A stretch of 64,000 nucleotides of DNA, taken from assembly GCA_944324805.1 (NCBI GenBank), contig CALUXS010000004.1, forward strand, positions 1 through 64,000. Reading direction: 5' to 3'. Made by a program: the position numbers and the translations under genes. Positions 1 through 9,019 of the stretch are shown here, one piece after another (positions within the stretch are counted from its first letter, which is position 1; each line of letters starts with the position of its first letter). The DNA is from an uncultured Acholeplasmatales bacterium. GTDB taxonomy: Bacteria; Bacillota_I; Bacilli_A; Acholeplasmatales; Anaeroplasmataceae. Under the pieces are notes generated by a model. That model was not told the DNA's origin. It made no database searches and saw nothing but the letters and a program-made list of their open reading frames with translations.

Positions 1-67
1 CCTTTGTTATCATCTCTGCACTAAATACTCTTATTGTGTTAACACTTTTTTCATCAATAAAGCTCAT
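1..67 (-). CDS. tkt: Transketolase, N-terminal fragment (runs off the window)
   Basis: The minus strand from position 67 reads M-S-F-I-D-E-K-S-V-N-T-I-R-V-F-S-A-E-M-I-T-K before the window ends. The pattern VNTIRxxSAEMI is the characteristic first helix of transketolase, normally followed by K-A-x-S-G-H-P-G, which would lie outside the window. The start ATG at 67-65 overlaps the 3' end of the MATE gene (stop TGA at 56-54), and a GAGGT ribosome site precedes it, so it is translationally coupled to the sugar operon. Known role: thiamine-diphosphate-dependent transfer of two-carbon units between xylulose 5-phosphate and aldoses. Its position after a xylulokinase-type gene fits this. Only 22 codons are visible, so the call rests on one motif plus context. 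Confidence 0.72.
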   Translation of the reverse strand, partial: MSFIDEKSVNTIRVFSAEMITK

Positions 68-1493
68 AACTACCTCTTTTTTTATTAAAAATATTCAATT
101 TAATACCAATGATTAATGGTATTAAAGCAAATAACCAACACATTGGCTCAGCTAAGCAAGTAACTATAAAACTTAAATCACTTGCATCTCTTGTTATATT
201 CCCTTTATTTACTAATGGTGGAAAAATGAAACATACAAAACTTCTTCCTATTAATTCTCCTAAACCAGCTAAAAAAGGAAATAATGGTTTACCTAATCCC
301 TGCATACTATTTCTAAGTATATATAGTAATCCTACTAAAGGATAAAAAGGTAAAACTGTCCATAAAAATAATCTACCATATTTCAACGTTAATGCATTTA
401 TTTTTTCATCACTTAAAAAAATCTTTTGATAGAATCCATTAATTGTAAAAATATACCCTATTGGAATTATTATTAAACACATAATCATTAATATAAAGAA
501 TGAATTCTTCAATCCTTTTTTTATTCTATCATAATTAGCGGCGCCATAATTTTGTCCACAAAAACTAAGCATAGTAATCCCCAATGCAGTTAATGGTGTC
601 ATTAAAAAACTATGTAATTTATTAGCAGCACCAAAACCTATTTGGCACTCATTTGAAATAATACCATTATCTAATATATCAAATTTTATAATGCTACTTT
701 GAACAATAAGTAGTCCAATTCCCAAAAGTGAAAATTGAAATCCTAATGGTATTCCTTGTTTCAGATATCTTATTGCCACCTTATAATTTAGGTATTTTAA
801 ATCTGAAATCTTAGGAAAATAAATGTGATTTTTTTTATACAAATAATAAAATAGAAAAATAGCACACAAACACTGTGAAATAATTGTTGCAATTGCAACT
901 CCTACTACACTAAAATTTAATAATATTATAAAAATTAAATCTAAAAGGATATTGAGTGATGTCGATAGTATAAGAAATATTAATGGTAACATGCTATTTC
1001 CTATGCTTCGAAAAAAACAAATTAATAAATTGTATATAGTCATAAAGACTAAACCTGTAAATAAAACTGTTAGATACTTTTTAGCACTTGTATAGATAAC
1101 ATAATTACTACCTTCACTAAGTCCTAGTAATTTCAAAACAAAAGGTAGGAAAGCAATTGATATAATTATTAAAATAACACCTACTATAATTATTAGACAA
1201 ATGCTAATACTAAGAGTTATTCTAATTTTTTCATCGTCTCTTTTTCCTACCATCTTTGCTGTTTCAACACTAAAACCTGAGGCACAGCCATTAATAAAAT
1301 TCAAAACTATTACAATTATGCAACTAGAATTATTTAATCCTGCTACCTCATCAGCTTCTAAAAAATATCCACATATAATCGCATCTGTCATACTATAAAA
1401 TAGTTGACAAAAGTTTGCTAATAAAACAGGAATCATAAATATAATAACTGCTTTATTTATTGGACCCTCTAAAAAGCTTTTAGTATTTTTCAT
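54..1493 (-). CDS. MATE-family multidrug/solute exporter
   Basis: A 479-residue protein with about twelve hydrophobic helices and the N-terminal pattern of MATE (NorM/DinF-like) transporters: GPINKAVIIFMIPVLLANFCQLFYSMTDAIICGYF, where a Pro in TM1 and the xxDxxxxG segment after it are typical. A second FQxSLLGIG/CGQNYGA segment (roughly residues 255-320) mirrors it, as expected for the two-fold MATE repeat. Family role: Na+- or H+-coupled export of cationic or organic compounds across the cell membrane. It lies 6 bp after lacI and overlaps the transketolase start, so it appears to be part of the sugar operon. Its own ribosome site is weak, suggesting coupling. The substrate cannot be read; a role exporting a by-product or sugar analogue would be inference. 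Confidence 0.85.
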   Translation of the reverse strand: MKNTKSFLEGPINKAVIIFMIPVLLANFCQLFYSMTDAIICGYFLEADEVAGLNNSSCIIVIVLNFINGCASGFSVETAKMVGKRDDEKIRITLSISICLIIIVGVILIIISIAFLPFVLKLLGLSEGSNYVIYTSAKKYLTVLFTGLVFMTIYNLLICFFRSIGNSMLPLIFLILSTSLNILLDLIFIILLNFSVVGVAIATIISQCLCAIFLFYYLYKKNHIYFPKISDLKYLNYKVAIRYLKQGIPLGFQFSLLGIGLLIVQSSIIKFDILDNGIISNECQIGFGAANKLHSFLMTPLTALGITMLSFCGQNYGAANYDRIKKGLKNSFFILMIMCLIIIPIGYIFTINGFYQKIFLSDEKINALTLKYGRLFLWTVLPFYPLVGLLYILRNSMQGLGKPLFPFLAGLGELIGRSFVCFIFPPLVNKGNITRDASDLSFIVTCLAEPMCWLFALIPLIIGIKLNIFNKKRGSYELY

Positions 1494-1499
1494 ATATAT

Positions 1500-2462
1500 T
1501 TATTTTCTTACAATTAGCTTTGGTATAACCTTCAAATGTTTAACTTCACAACATCCATTTTCTAAACTAGGTATTGTATAATTGTAAATTGCCTCGCTAA
1601 TTTCATCAATTGGTTGAGCAATTGTAGAAATTTTCAATAAATCTAACCATTTGAATTCATCAAAAACTATCAAAGAAATCTGATTTTCTTCAATATTTAG
1701 CTCTCTAAACGCCTCTAGCACCTCGATACCAAAAGTATTAGTACCAGCAATTATTGCATCAGGTTTCTTTTCTTTTATTATTTTTATGATGTCTTCTTTA
1801 ATAGAAAAATTTGGAGAAAACTTGTAAATGTTGCTCATATCATATTTTAAACCAAATTCATTATAGGCATTTATGTAGCCTTGTGAACGATGAGGGGTAT
1901 GTTTAACATTTACTGATAGTAAAACAACATTACGTTTTCCTTCATTTAACAAATGACTAGTAGCTAAATATGCTCCATATGCATCATCTACAGTAATACT
2001 TCCTATATTATCAAAAGCCGATCTAAAAAGCTGCAATACAAAAATATTATGATTTCTAGCAATGCGGATCATTTCTTCATTATCACTTGTTATTGGTGTG
2101 AAAATTATAGCATCAACCTTAGAAGCAACTAAATATAAAAAATTTTCCTTTTCTGTTGCTTCATTTTCAAAGCTATATGTAACTACTACCTTATAATTTA
2201 CCTCTTTAAATTTTTTTACAATTTTTTCTAAAACTAAATTATAGAAAAAGTTTTTGATATCAGAAACAATAATACCAATTGTTCTAGTTTGACCATTTTT
2301 TAAAGCACGAGCATTCTCATCTGCTACATACCCCATCTCTTTAATAGCAGATTCTATTTTTTCTCTATTAGCTCGAGAAACATAACCAACATTTCTAACA
2401 ACCCTAGATACCATTGAAATTGATACATTACACTTTTCCGCAATATCTTTTATCCTTACCAC
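1500..2462 (-). CDS. LacI-family transcriptional repressor
   Basis: A 320-residue protein with an N-terminal LacI helix-turn-helix (residues 1-25: IKDIAEKCNVS then SMVSRVVRN), the linker segment KIESAIKEMGYVADENARALKNGQTRTIGIIVSDIKN, and a periplasmic-binding-protein-like effector domain. The start is GTG at 2462 with AGAGGA seven bases upstream; it overlaps the 3' end of the FGGY kinase gene by 7 bp. Family members repress sugar operons by binding palindromes with a central CG and are released by the sugar or its phosphate. The three dyads at 14948-15036 upstream of the first operon gene have that form, so this gene probably represses its own operon. It could alternatively act as a catabolite regulator; embedding in the operon argues for a local role. 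Confidence 0.93.
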   Translation of the reverse strand: MVRIKDIAEKCNVSISMVSRVVRNVGYVSRANREKIESAIKEMGYVADENARALKNGQTRTIGIIVSDIKNFFYNLVLEKIVKKFKEVNYKVVVTYSFENEATEKENFLYLVASKVDAIIFTPITSDNEEMIRIARNHNIFVLQLFRSAFDNIGSITVDDAYGAYLATSHLLNEGKRNVVLLSVNVKHTPHRSQGYINAYNEFGLKYDMSNIYKFSPNFSIKEDIIKIIKEKKPDAIIAGTNTFGIEVLEAFRELNIEENQISLIVFDEFKWLDLLKISTIAQPIDEISEAIYNYTIPSLENGCCEVKHLKVIPKLIVRK

Positions 2463-3910
2463 AATATCCTCTCTATTCTTTTTAAACTTGGATACAAATT
2501 CTTATAAACATTATACTTTTTTTCATAATAACTTGTCAAGTTTGGGGTAGGTTTTATGGTTTCAACAACCTTTATACTAATATCATCATTAGTGATTTCT
2601 TTATTTCTATAAAATGCTAACAAAGCAGCACCATAGGCAACCGTATCACTAGTTTCAAGTATATCTAGTTCTATGCCTAATGTATTAGCAATGATTTCAA
2701 GCCATATTCTTGATTTAGTTCCACCACCATTTACTCTCAAACGCTTAGGTTTTATTGCCTTAGGGAATTCTTCAAAAATATCTCTTATTCCAAAACTAAC
2801 ACCCTCTAAAACAGCTCTTGTAATGTCTTTTCTTTTACTACCTATTTCAAGTCCATAGAAGCATCCCTTGGCAAAAGGATCATTAATTGGTGTTCTTTCA
2901 CCAGATAAATATGGATTAAAAAATAATCTATGATTTTCATCAGTTATTTCAATCTCATTTACTAATGCGTTAATATAATTTGTCTCATATACATTATTTG
3001 CTAACCATTTAAGAGATCCTGCTGCAGAAAGCATCACTCCCATACAATGATATTTATAATTAGCGTCACAAAATACATGTAATTTCCCATTGTTTTTTTT
3101 AGGAAATTCTTTTAAATCAACAAATACTACTCCACTAGTACCTAATGACAAAATAGCTTCTTGATTATTGATAATTCCGCTTCCTAATGCTGCTACAGCT
3201 TGATCTCCACCACCAGCAATTATTTTGCAATTTGCATTTATATTATATTTATCAGCAATTGATTTTTTTATGAAACCTATTTCATCTGATGAATTATGTA
3301 AAGTAGGTAATATATTTTCATCAATATCAAATTTTTCTAAAATCTTTTTTTGCCAACATTTGTTCTTAACATCAAGCATAAGTGTTCCAGAAGCATCTGA
3401 ATAATCTGTGCTATATTCTCCTGTTAAGTAAAAAACTAAATAGTCCTTTGGTAACATTATTTTGTTAATCTTTATATATATATCAGGCATATTTTTTTTA
3501 ACCCATAAAAGTTTAGGAAGAGTAAAACCTGTCAAAGGAATATTACCAGTTAACTCAACAATTTCCTTTAATGAGAATTCTTCGCTTATTTTTGTAACTT
3601 CATCATAGTTTCTTTGATCATTCCATAAAATTGCAGGATATAAAATTTCTTTATTTTTATCTAACATTACTAAACCATGCATCTGTCCACCAAATGAAAT
3701 TGCACTTAAATTCTCTTTTATATTTTTATCTAGCTTTGAAAAAACTCTTTCTAGAGCATTAGACCATTCAATTGGGTTTTGTTCAAAAAATAGAGGTTTA
3801 GGGGTTAATAAAGGATATTCTTCAGAGCCTTTTAATATTATTAATTTATCTTGATTTAGAATCATATATTTTAATGATGATGTTCCTAAATCAACTCCCA
3901 TAACATACAT
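2456..3910 (-). CDS. xylB: FGGY-family carbohydrate kinase, xylulokinase type
   Basis: A 484-residue protein, the usual xylulokinase length. The N-terminus MGVDLGTSSLKY is the phosphate-1 loop, followed by the FGGQMHGLVMLD block (about residues 70-82) and WNDQR (about 98), which in xylulokinases contact substrate. The second domain carries GGGDQAVAALGSG (about residue 235) with the presumed catalytic Asp, and a C-terminal RVNGGGTKSRIWLEIIAN block followed by AYGAALLA. Known reaction: ATP-dependent phosphorylation of D-xylulose to xylulose 5-phosphate; FGGY members also act on other ketoses and polyols, so the substrate could be another sugar. Next to a transketolase start and three clan-J glycosidases, phosphorylation of a ketose released in the cell is likely. 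GAGGTG ribosome site precedes the first ATG. Confidence 0.85.
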   Translation of the reverse strand: MYVMGVDLGTSSLKYMILNQDKLIILKGSEEYPLLTPKPLFFEQNPIEWSNALERVFSKLDKNIKENLSAISFGGQMHGLVMLDKNKEILYPAILWNDQRNYDEVTKISEEFSLKEIVELTGNIPLTGFTLPKLLWVKKNMPDIYIKINKIMLPKDYLVFYLTGEYSTDYSDASGTLMLDVKNKCWQKKILEKFDIDENILPTLHNSSDEIGFIKKSIADKYNINANCKIIAGGGDQAVAALGSGIINNQEAILSLGTSGVVFVDLKEFPKKNNGKLHVFCDANYKYHCMGVMLSAAGSLKWLANNVYETNYINALVNEIEITDENHRLFFNPYLSGERTPINDPFAKGCFYGLEIGSKRKDITRAVLEGVSFGIRDIFEEFPKAIKPKRLRVNGGGTKSRIWLEIIANTLGIELDILETSDTVAYGAALLAFYRNKEITNDDISIKVVETIKPTPNLTSYYEKKYNVYKNLYPSLKRIERILW

Positions 3911-3922
3911 ATTACACCTCGA

Positions 3923-4696
3923 TTATTTAAATTCAACTGCTCCATCTGGTGACACTAATGGTAAATCAGTAACCTTAATATAATCATATTGCATTGCTGA
4001 TTGGAATGCTCTTACACCAAATCCACCATCCCAACTAGGAATCTTATGATTTACTACTAAAACATTGTTTACATATACATAAAGATTTACAAAACGATTT
4101 CCATCTGCATCTTCTTCAGATTTACCTAAAATTGTATAAGTATTCCATTCATCATATTTTAATTTGAAATCACTCACATATCCACGATCAGGATATTGTT
4201 CTTTATCATTAGTAGCCATAGGACCACCATCAACATTGCCTGCTTTCCACACATTAACAAATGCATTATCTTCAATATTTTCTGGATATCCAATTGCTGC
4301 ATCATATCTACCATCAGAACCAACAAATAATGCCAAACCACCATCATTTGCAATTCCATCATTCTCTTCAGGCAATCTAAATGCTGTTTCAATTGAAAAG
4401 TCTTTTAAGTAAATTTCATTACCATCTTCACCTGGTACTCCAAAGTAAATTGCTGAGAAATTTTGTGTATCCTTTGAAGTAATATAACCATTATTTCCCT
4501 CTTTTACTACCTTAAAACCTAATCCTTCTGTCCCTGTATTTGGAACATCAATTCCATCTTCTAAATCATCAAAAGTCCAATCAATATATGTTTTAACCTC
4601 TCTTGGTTTTTCTTGCTCTCCACCTTGATCATTGTTACAACTTGCTAAAGAAAAAGCACATAATAATGAAGTAACTGCAATAAATAATTTTTTCAA
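3923..4696 (-). CDS. Surface lipoprotein with LamG/concanavalin-like domain
   Basis: A 257-residue secreted lipoprotein: signal peptide with lipobox SLASC (Cys 19), then a polar linker and a beta-rich domain. Phrases such as DWTFDDLEDG, FSIETAFRLPEENDGIANDGGLALFVG, and KYDEWNTYTILGK followed by VNLYVYVNNVLVVNHKI resemble laminin-G/concanavalin-like glycan-binding domains (the 3-keto-disaccharide-hydrolase-like or pentraxin fold), where strand pairs end in a short ligand-facing loop. No catalytic pair can be named. It sits in the sugar operon between the kinase and the transporter genes, which supports binding of the same oligosaccharide at the cell surface. The function is an inference; the lipoprotein call is firm. 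Confidence 0.7.
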   Translation of the reverse strand: MKKLFIAVTSLLCAFSLASCNNDQGGEQEKPREVKTYIDWTFDDLEDGIDVPNTGTEGLGFKVVKEGNNGYITSKDTQNFSAIYFGVPGEDGNEIYLKDFSIETAFRLPEENDGIANDGGLALFVGSDGRYDAAIGYPENIEDNAFVNVWKAGNVDGGPMATNDKEQYPDRGYVSDFKLKYDEWNTYTILGKSEEDADGNRFVNLYVYVNNVLVVNHKIPSWDGGFGVRAFQSAMQYDYIKVTDLPLVSPDGAVEFK

Positions 4697-4700
4697 AATT

Positions 4701-4898
4701 TTATCTCCTTTTTAATTCTTTCTTATAATCTTTTCTAATCATTATACTTATTATTACAATCATAACTGCCGATATAATAGTACAATAAAGTGTAACTTGA
4801 AATTGTCCACTATTTGGTTCAAGAAAAATAAGTAAAACCAAACTAACTATCAAAATAATTGTAAAAAAACTAAAGTATAATCTTTTCATTTTTTCCAT
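4701..4898 (-). CDS. Small two-helix membrane protein of the sugar operon
   Basis: A 65-residue protein with two hydrophobic helices (about residues 8-26 and 36-54) and a basic tail, KDYKKELKRR, predicted to face the cytoplasm. Its start overlaps the 3' end of the downstream-ATPase gene oppF by 13 bp, and it ends 4 bp before the LamG-like lipoprotein gene, so it is in the same transcript and is probably real. I do not recognise the family. A small accessory of the importer is possible but not shown. Confidence 0.6.
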   Translation of the reverse strand: MEKMKRLYFSFFTIILIVSLVLLIFLEPNSGQFQVTLYCTIISAVMIVIISIMIRKDYKKELKRR

Positions 4899-5884
4899 TG
4901 TGGTACTCCTCCTAAATTACAACATTTTACTACACTATTATCACATTTTACATATTTAATATATTTGTTTTCGCACTCAGATATTCCATACGGACAACGT
5001 AAGTAAAAAGGACAACAATCTTTTCTTTTTTCTAAACTCATAAAATCCATATTTTTTAAAGGCAAAGGTTTAGTTCTTCTCATATGAACATCTGGTAATG
5101 GTACCGCTGATATAAGAGCTTGTGTATAGGGATGTTTTGGGTTTGAAAGGGTATCAGAAATACTTCCACTTTCTACAATTTCTCCTAAATACATTACTGC
5201 AATCCTACCATTTTCTGAAATATATCTAGCAGTTCCTAAATCATGCGTTATATAAATAAACGCTATATTAAAACATTTATTTAATTCTTTCATCAAATTC
5301 AAAATTGAAACACGCATTGATACATCAATCATACTAACTGGTTCATCAGCAACTATTAATTTTGGCTCTAAACTAAGTGCTCTTGCGATTAAAATTCTTT
5401 GTCTTTGTCCTCCTGATAGTTGATGAGGGAACTTAAACAAAAACTGTTCTACAGGTACTAAACCAACCATTGACATAACTTCTTGAATCTTTTTTTCTAC
5501 ATCGTCTTTCGTAAAATCTTTATTACGATGTTTTATTGGGGCTTCTAGGCTTTGATATATCGTTTTAGCCGGATTTAAAGCAGCATATGAATCTTGTTGT
5601 ACAAATTGAACCTTTTCACGATATTCTTCAATTTTCTTTATATTTTTTGTTATTTTTTCTCCTTCAAAGAATATTTCTCCGTTTGTAGGTATTAATAAGC
5701 CTGTTATTATTTTCCCAATAGTTGTTTTACCACATCCTGATTCTCCAACAATAGCTAATATTTCTCCTTCATCAACTGATAAATTTATATTTCTTAAAAC
5801 ATGAAACTTTTTTTCCTCTTTAAGAAACTTCCCCTTTTTATAAAAGTACATATCAATATTCTTTAATCTAATTATTTCCTTCAT
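4886..5884 (-). CDS. oppF: Opp/Dpp-type ABC importer ATPase (OppF-like)
   Basis: A 332-residue nucleotide-binding protein: Walker A GESGCGKTT (about residue 48), Q-loop FVQQDSYAALNPAKTI, signature LSGGQRQRILIARAL, and Walker B LIVADEPVSMID followed by THDLG. The C-terminal Opp extension is present, with NPKHPYTQALISAVP and a late cysteine cluster (CCPFYLRCPYGISECENKY). The Asp after the usual DEPTSALD position (here DEPVSMID) is the common OppF variant. It pairs with the OppD-like ATPase upstream, overlapping it by 17 bp. With the two permeases and the binding lipoprotein it makes a complete importer. Opp-type importers take up peptides in many bacteria but also oligosaccharides; the operon favours oligosaccharide here. 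Confidence 0.92.
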   Translation of the reverse strand: MKEIIRLKNIDMYFYKKGKFLKEEKKFHVLRNINLSVDEGEILAIVGESGCGKTTIGKIITGLLIPTNGEIFFEGEKITKNIKKIEEYREKVQFVQQDSYAALNPAKTIYQSLEAPIKHRNKDFTKDDVEKKIQEVMSMVGLVPVEQFLFKFPHQLSGGQRQRILIARALSLEPKLIVADEPVSMIDVSMRVSILNLMKELNKCFNIAFIYITHDLGTARYISENGRIAVMYLGEIVESGSISDTLSNPKHPYTQALISAVPLPDVHMRRTKPLPLKNMDFMSLEKRKDCCPFYLRCPYGISECENKYIKYVKCDNSVVKCCNLGGVPQWKK

Positions 5885-6878
5885 TTCTTAGATCCTCCAA
5901 TTTTAAATGACATCTAAAATAATGTTCATTATTAATATTACTTAAACAAGGGTTTTCTTTTTCACAGATTTCGTTTTTTCGTTTACATCTAGGATTAAAT
6001 GGACAGCCAGTCGGTAAATTAAGTAAATTTGGTGGCATTCCCTCTATTGATTTCATAGTATTTAAATCAGCAATTAAGGATGGAGTTGAATTAATTAAGC
6101 CTCTTGTATAAGGATGGATTTTGTCATCAAATATCTCTTCAACAGGACCATATTCCATTACTTGACCAGCATACATTACCGCAACATAATCACTATAATT
6201 TGCTACAACACCAATATCATGTGTTAATAATAACATTGAAATGTTCATTTCTCTGTTAATTTTTAATAAAATACTAAATATATAATCTTGGGTAATAACA
6301 TCAAGTGCAGTAGTTGGTTCATCTAGAATAATTAGCTTTGGATCTAATAATAAACTAAATGCAATCATTACCCTTTGCTTCATACCACCAGACAATTCAT
6401 GAGGATACATTTTTAAAATTCTATCTGCATCTAAATTAACAATTTTAAGTACCTCATATATCTTATCTAGCATTTCTTGCTTTGTTATTTTTTTTCTATG
6501 TACTCGCATAGTTTCCATAAATTGCTTTTCAATTGTCATTAGTGGATTTAATGAACTTTGAGCTCCTTGAAAAACCATTGAAACTTTTTCCCAACGAAAA
6601 GCATTTATTTCTTTTGCATTTAATTTTTCAACATTTATTACTTCATCATCATCAAAAAATTTTATTTCACCGGCAACAATTTCTCCTGGACTTGTTATAC
6701 AATTTATTATTCCAGTTGATAAGGTGGTTTTTCCGCACCCTGACTCTCCAACCAACGCAGTTATTTTTCCCTTTTTAATATTTAGGGAAACATTATTAAT
6801 GGCTTTAAGTGTACAATTTTTCATTTTATAGTGGATAGATAAATTTTCTATCTCAACAATATTTTCTTTGTTTATCAT
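5868..6878 (-). CDS. oppD: Opp/Dpp-type ABC importer ATPase (OppD-like)
   Basis: I place the start at the ATG at 6878 (336 residues) because it is preceded by AGGTGG, whereas the longer open frame runs into the permease gene upstream. Walker A GESGCGKTT at residues 44-52, Q-loop VFQGAQSSLNPL, signature LSGGMKQRVMIAFSL, Walker B LIILDEPTTALD and switch THDIG are all intact. The C-terminus has the Opp motif HPYTRGLINSTP and a cysteine-rich tail (CPFNPRCKRKNEICEKENPC) that in this family is thought to bind an iron-sulfur cluster. It forms the asymmetric ATPase pair with the OppF-like protein that follows and overlaps it. Confidence 0.93.
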   Translation of the reverse strand: MINKENIVEIENLSIHYKMKNCTLKAINNVSLNIKKGKITALVGESGCGKTTLSTGIINCITSPGEIVAGEIKFFDDDEVINVEKLNAKEINAFRWEKVSMVFQGAQSSLNPLMTIEKQFMETMRVHRKKITKQEMLDKIYEVLKIVNLDADRILKMYPHELSGGMKQRVMIAFSLLLDPKLIILDEPTTALDVITQDYIFSILLKINREMNISMLLLTHDIGVVANYSDYVAVMYAGQVMEYGPVEEIFDDKIHPYTRGLINSTPSLIADLNTMKSIEGMPPNLLNLPTGCPFNPRCKRKNEICEKENPCLSNINNEHYFRCHLKLEDLRNEGNN

Positions 6879-6886
6879 AAAACCAC

Positions 6887-7969
6887 CTAATTCTTTCTTA
6901 ATCTTGGATTTAAAGTTTCGTCTAATCCGCTTGAAAGTAATATTACTCCTGTTTGGAAAATCATTATTGCAATAATTGGTGAAAATACAAACCAAATTGC
7001 CTCAGGAATCAATAGTGCTCCAGCATCTTTAACTCTTAACAAAATTGCACCCCAATTGGTAGGTTGGAATGCTGCTAAACCTAGTAACATAATACCGACA
7101 CTACCTGTAATGGCATTTCTCATAATTAAAATAAAGTTAATTAAAATGTAACTTGCGATATTTGGAAGCAATTCGTTAAATACAATATGTGTCTTAGATA
7201 AATTCATTACTTTGCATATTTGTATATAATCACGTTCACGCAAACTAACAATCTGACTTCTAATTGCACGAGATAAACCTGCCCAATTAAACATACTAAG
7301 GACTAATGCAAATGTTAAAGAATCTTCTATTGTAAAAAATGAAGCTAAAATTAACAAGATTGGAAATGAAGGAATTGATAAAAATAGATTTGTTATCAAA
7401 TTAATAAATGCATCATATTTTCCACCAATTAAACCTGAACTCATACCAAGTACAATTCCAATAAAAACCGTTATGATTGATGTAAGTACTGCAATTACCA
7501 TTACATCTCTAGCACCATAAACTATTTGCCTAAAATTATCTCTTCCTAAATTATCAGTTCCTAACCAATGCTCCCATGATGGACCTAAATATTTATTTGC
7601 TTCATCTGTTACTGCATCATAAGGAAATATCATTCTACCAAAAATAGCTAAAAATAGGAAAAATAACATTATAATAGTTCCAACTGTAGCTTTTTTATTA
7701 CTAAAGAAAATTTTAGTAATCTTTTTAATTGAATTCCATATTTTTATATAAGTACTTTTTTTACCTAATTGTTTAAAAATATATTTACAACTTTTTCCAA
7801 ATTTTAAAGTGTAATATTTAATTGTCGCACCTATATTCTTCCAAGTATCCTTCTTAAAGATTGACTTTATTTTTTGTTTCAAATGATGATTACTTTTCTT
7901 AACTTTTTCTTTAAAAGATAAATTTTCCTCATATGAAAGGTCATTTAGCTCATCTATTTTAATTTCCAC
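6887..7969 (-). CDS. oppC: ABC importer permease, OppC-like
   Basis: A 360-residue protein with an unusually long, basic cytoplasmic N-terminus (about 80 residues, rich in Lys: KEKVKKSNHHLKQKIKSIFK and similar) before the first transmembrane helix, then an OppC-N-type helix, the GPSWEHWLGTDNLGRDNFRQIVYGAR segment that is diagnostic of DppC/OppC, and the binding-protein-dependent permease domain with the EAA loop (residues about 265-285: LSKTHIVFNELLPNIASYI). Ends LNPRLRK, the typical DppC tail. Start overlaps the OppB stop by a single base. Role: one half of the transmembrane channel of the importer. The Lys-rich N-terminal extension is longer than in characterised family members that I know. 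Confidence 0.93.
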   Translation of the reverse strand: MEIKIDELNDLSYEENLSFKEKVKKSNHHLKQKIKSIFKKDTWKNIGATIKYYTLKFGKSCKYIFKQLGKKSTYIKIWNSIKKITKIFFSNKKATVGTIIMLFFLFLAIFGRMIFPYDAVTDEANKYLGPSWEHWLGTDNLGRDNFRQIVYGARDVMVIAVLTSIITVFIGIVLGMSSGLIGGKYDAFINLITNLFLSIPSFPILLILASFFTIEDSLTFALVLSMFNWAGLSRAIRSQIVSLRERDYIQICKVMNLSKTHIVFNELLPNIASYILINFILIMRNAITGSVGIMLLGLAAFQPTNWGAILLRVKDAGALLIPEAIWFVFSPIIAIMIFQTGVILLSSGLDETLNPRLRKN

Positions 7970-9009
7970 TAAACATCCCTCCTTACTCTTGGATCAATTA
8001 TTGAATATAAAGAATCAGTAATTAAATTAGCAAAAATAACAACCGAACTCATAAATACAATTAAACCTTGTATCATAAAATAATCTCTAGCGCCTATAAA
8101 ACTGCTGAATTGTTGACCTATACCTGGGTAATTAAATATTGATTCCATTAGTGGTGAACCACCAAATAATCCTGCAAATGATAATGCTAATGATGTAACT
8201 AGTGGTAACATCGCATTATTACGTAAATATTTATTAATGATTCTTCTTTCTGGTATTCCACGTGCCTTAGCAGCATAAATATAATCTTCACCTAGTACAC
8301 CAATTGAACTACCTCTCATTGAAAGAGCCCAACTACCTGTTTGAACAAATGAGAAAGCCATAATAGGTAAAAAAGCATGATATAGCCTATTTAATATATC
8401 AGGCCATCCCTTCATTTCAAGAATAATATCATAATCTCCTTGGCTAGGAAAAATTGGCCATAATACTGCAAACAAGAATATAAATATCATTCCCCACAAA
8501 TAATCTGGGATAGCGCCTGATACAACTATATAACTTGAAATCGCACCTTCACTAACACTATTACGTTTATATGCCATTTTGGTTCCAAGAAGAATACCAA
8601 TAAAGAAACTAATAACTAGACTAATTGTAGATATAAAAAGTGTGTTGGGAAGAAAATCTGCTATAACTTTTGTAACCGTTACATCAGGTCTATAAATTGA
8701 TGTACCAAAATCACCATGTAACAGCCCTGTAAAGTACATTTTTAATTGTGACCATACACTCGCATTTGGATCATAATTAAGTAATGAGATAGCAAGTTTT
8801 CGAGCTTCTTCATAAGGTATTCCTCTTTCAACCATCAGTTTTTGGGCATATGTGTCAATTGGATCACCAGGCATCATTTTAATTAGAATAAAACCAAATA
8901 TCATTACTAAAAAGATAGTTACTAATGCCAAAGCAAACTTCTTCCAAAAATATCTAGTTTTAAAGAAAAACATTTTAATAGTGTTCCATATTTTATCCCA
9001 AAACTTCAT
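7969..9009 (-). CDS. oppB: ABC importer permease, OppB-like
   Basis: A 346-residue permease. After a short basic N-terminus it has the first DppB/OppB helix ending in KMMPGDPID (normally PGDP), the long external segment, and the SVVVS-type helices with the EAA-like loop (RGSSIGVLGEDYIYAAKARGIPERRIINKYLRN). The final SIIDPRVRRD is the standard DppB tail. Partner of the OppC-like permease with which its stop and start codons overlap. The operon supplies both permeases, both ATPases and one lipoprotein, so the importer should be complete without components from elsewhere. Confidence 0.94.
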   Translation of the reverse strand: MKFWDKIWNTIKMFFFKTRYFWKKFALALVTIFLVMIFGFILIKMMPGDPIDTYAQKLMVERGIPYEEARKLAISLLNYDPNASVWSQLKMYFTGLLHGDFGTSIYRPDVTVTKVIADFLPNTLFISTISLVISFFIGILLGTKMAYKRNSVSEGAISSYIVVSGAIPDYLWGMIFIFLFAVLWPIFPSQGDYDIILEMKGWPDILNRLYHAFLPIMAFSFVQTGSWALSMRGSSIGVLGEDYIYAAKARGIPERRIINKYLRNNAMLPLVTSLALSFAGLFGGSPLMESIFNYPGIGQQFSSFIGARDYFMIQGLIVFMSSVVIFANLITDSLYSIIDPRVRRDV

Positions 9010-9019
9010 ATAATTTCAC

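Noticed and set aside
2456-3910. Glycerol kinase or gluconate kinase
   Set aside because: FGGQMHGLVMLD and WNDQR are the xylulokinase versions of the motifs; glycerol kinase forms differ. Substrate remains open within ketoses.
4174-4392. A 72-residue Met-rich open frame within the LamG-like lipoprotein gene
   Set aside because: Repeated Met and Leu come from reading the lipoprotein gene in the wrong frame; no ribosome site.
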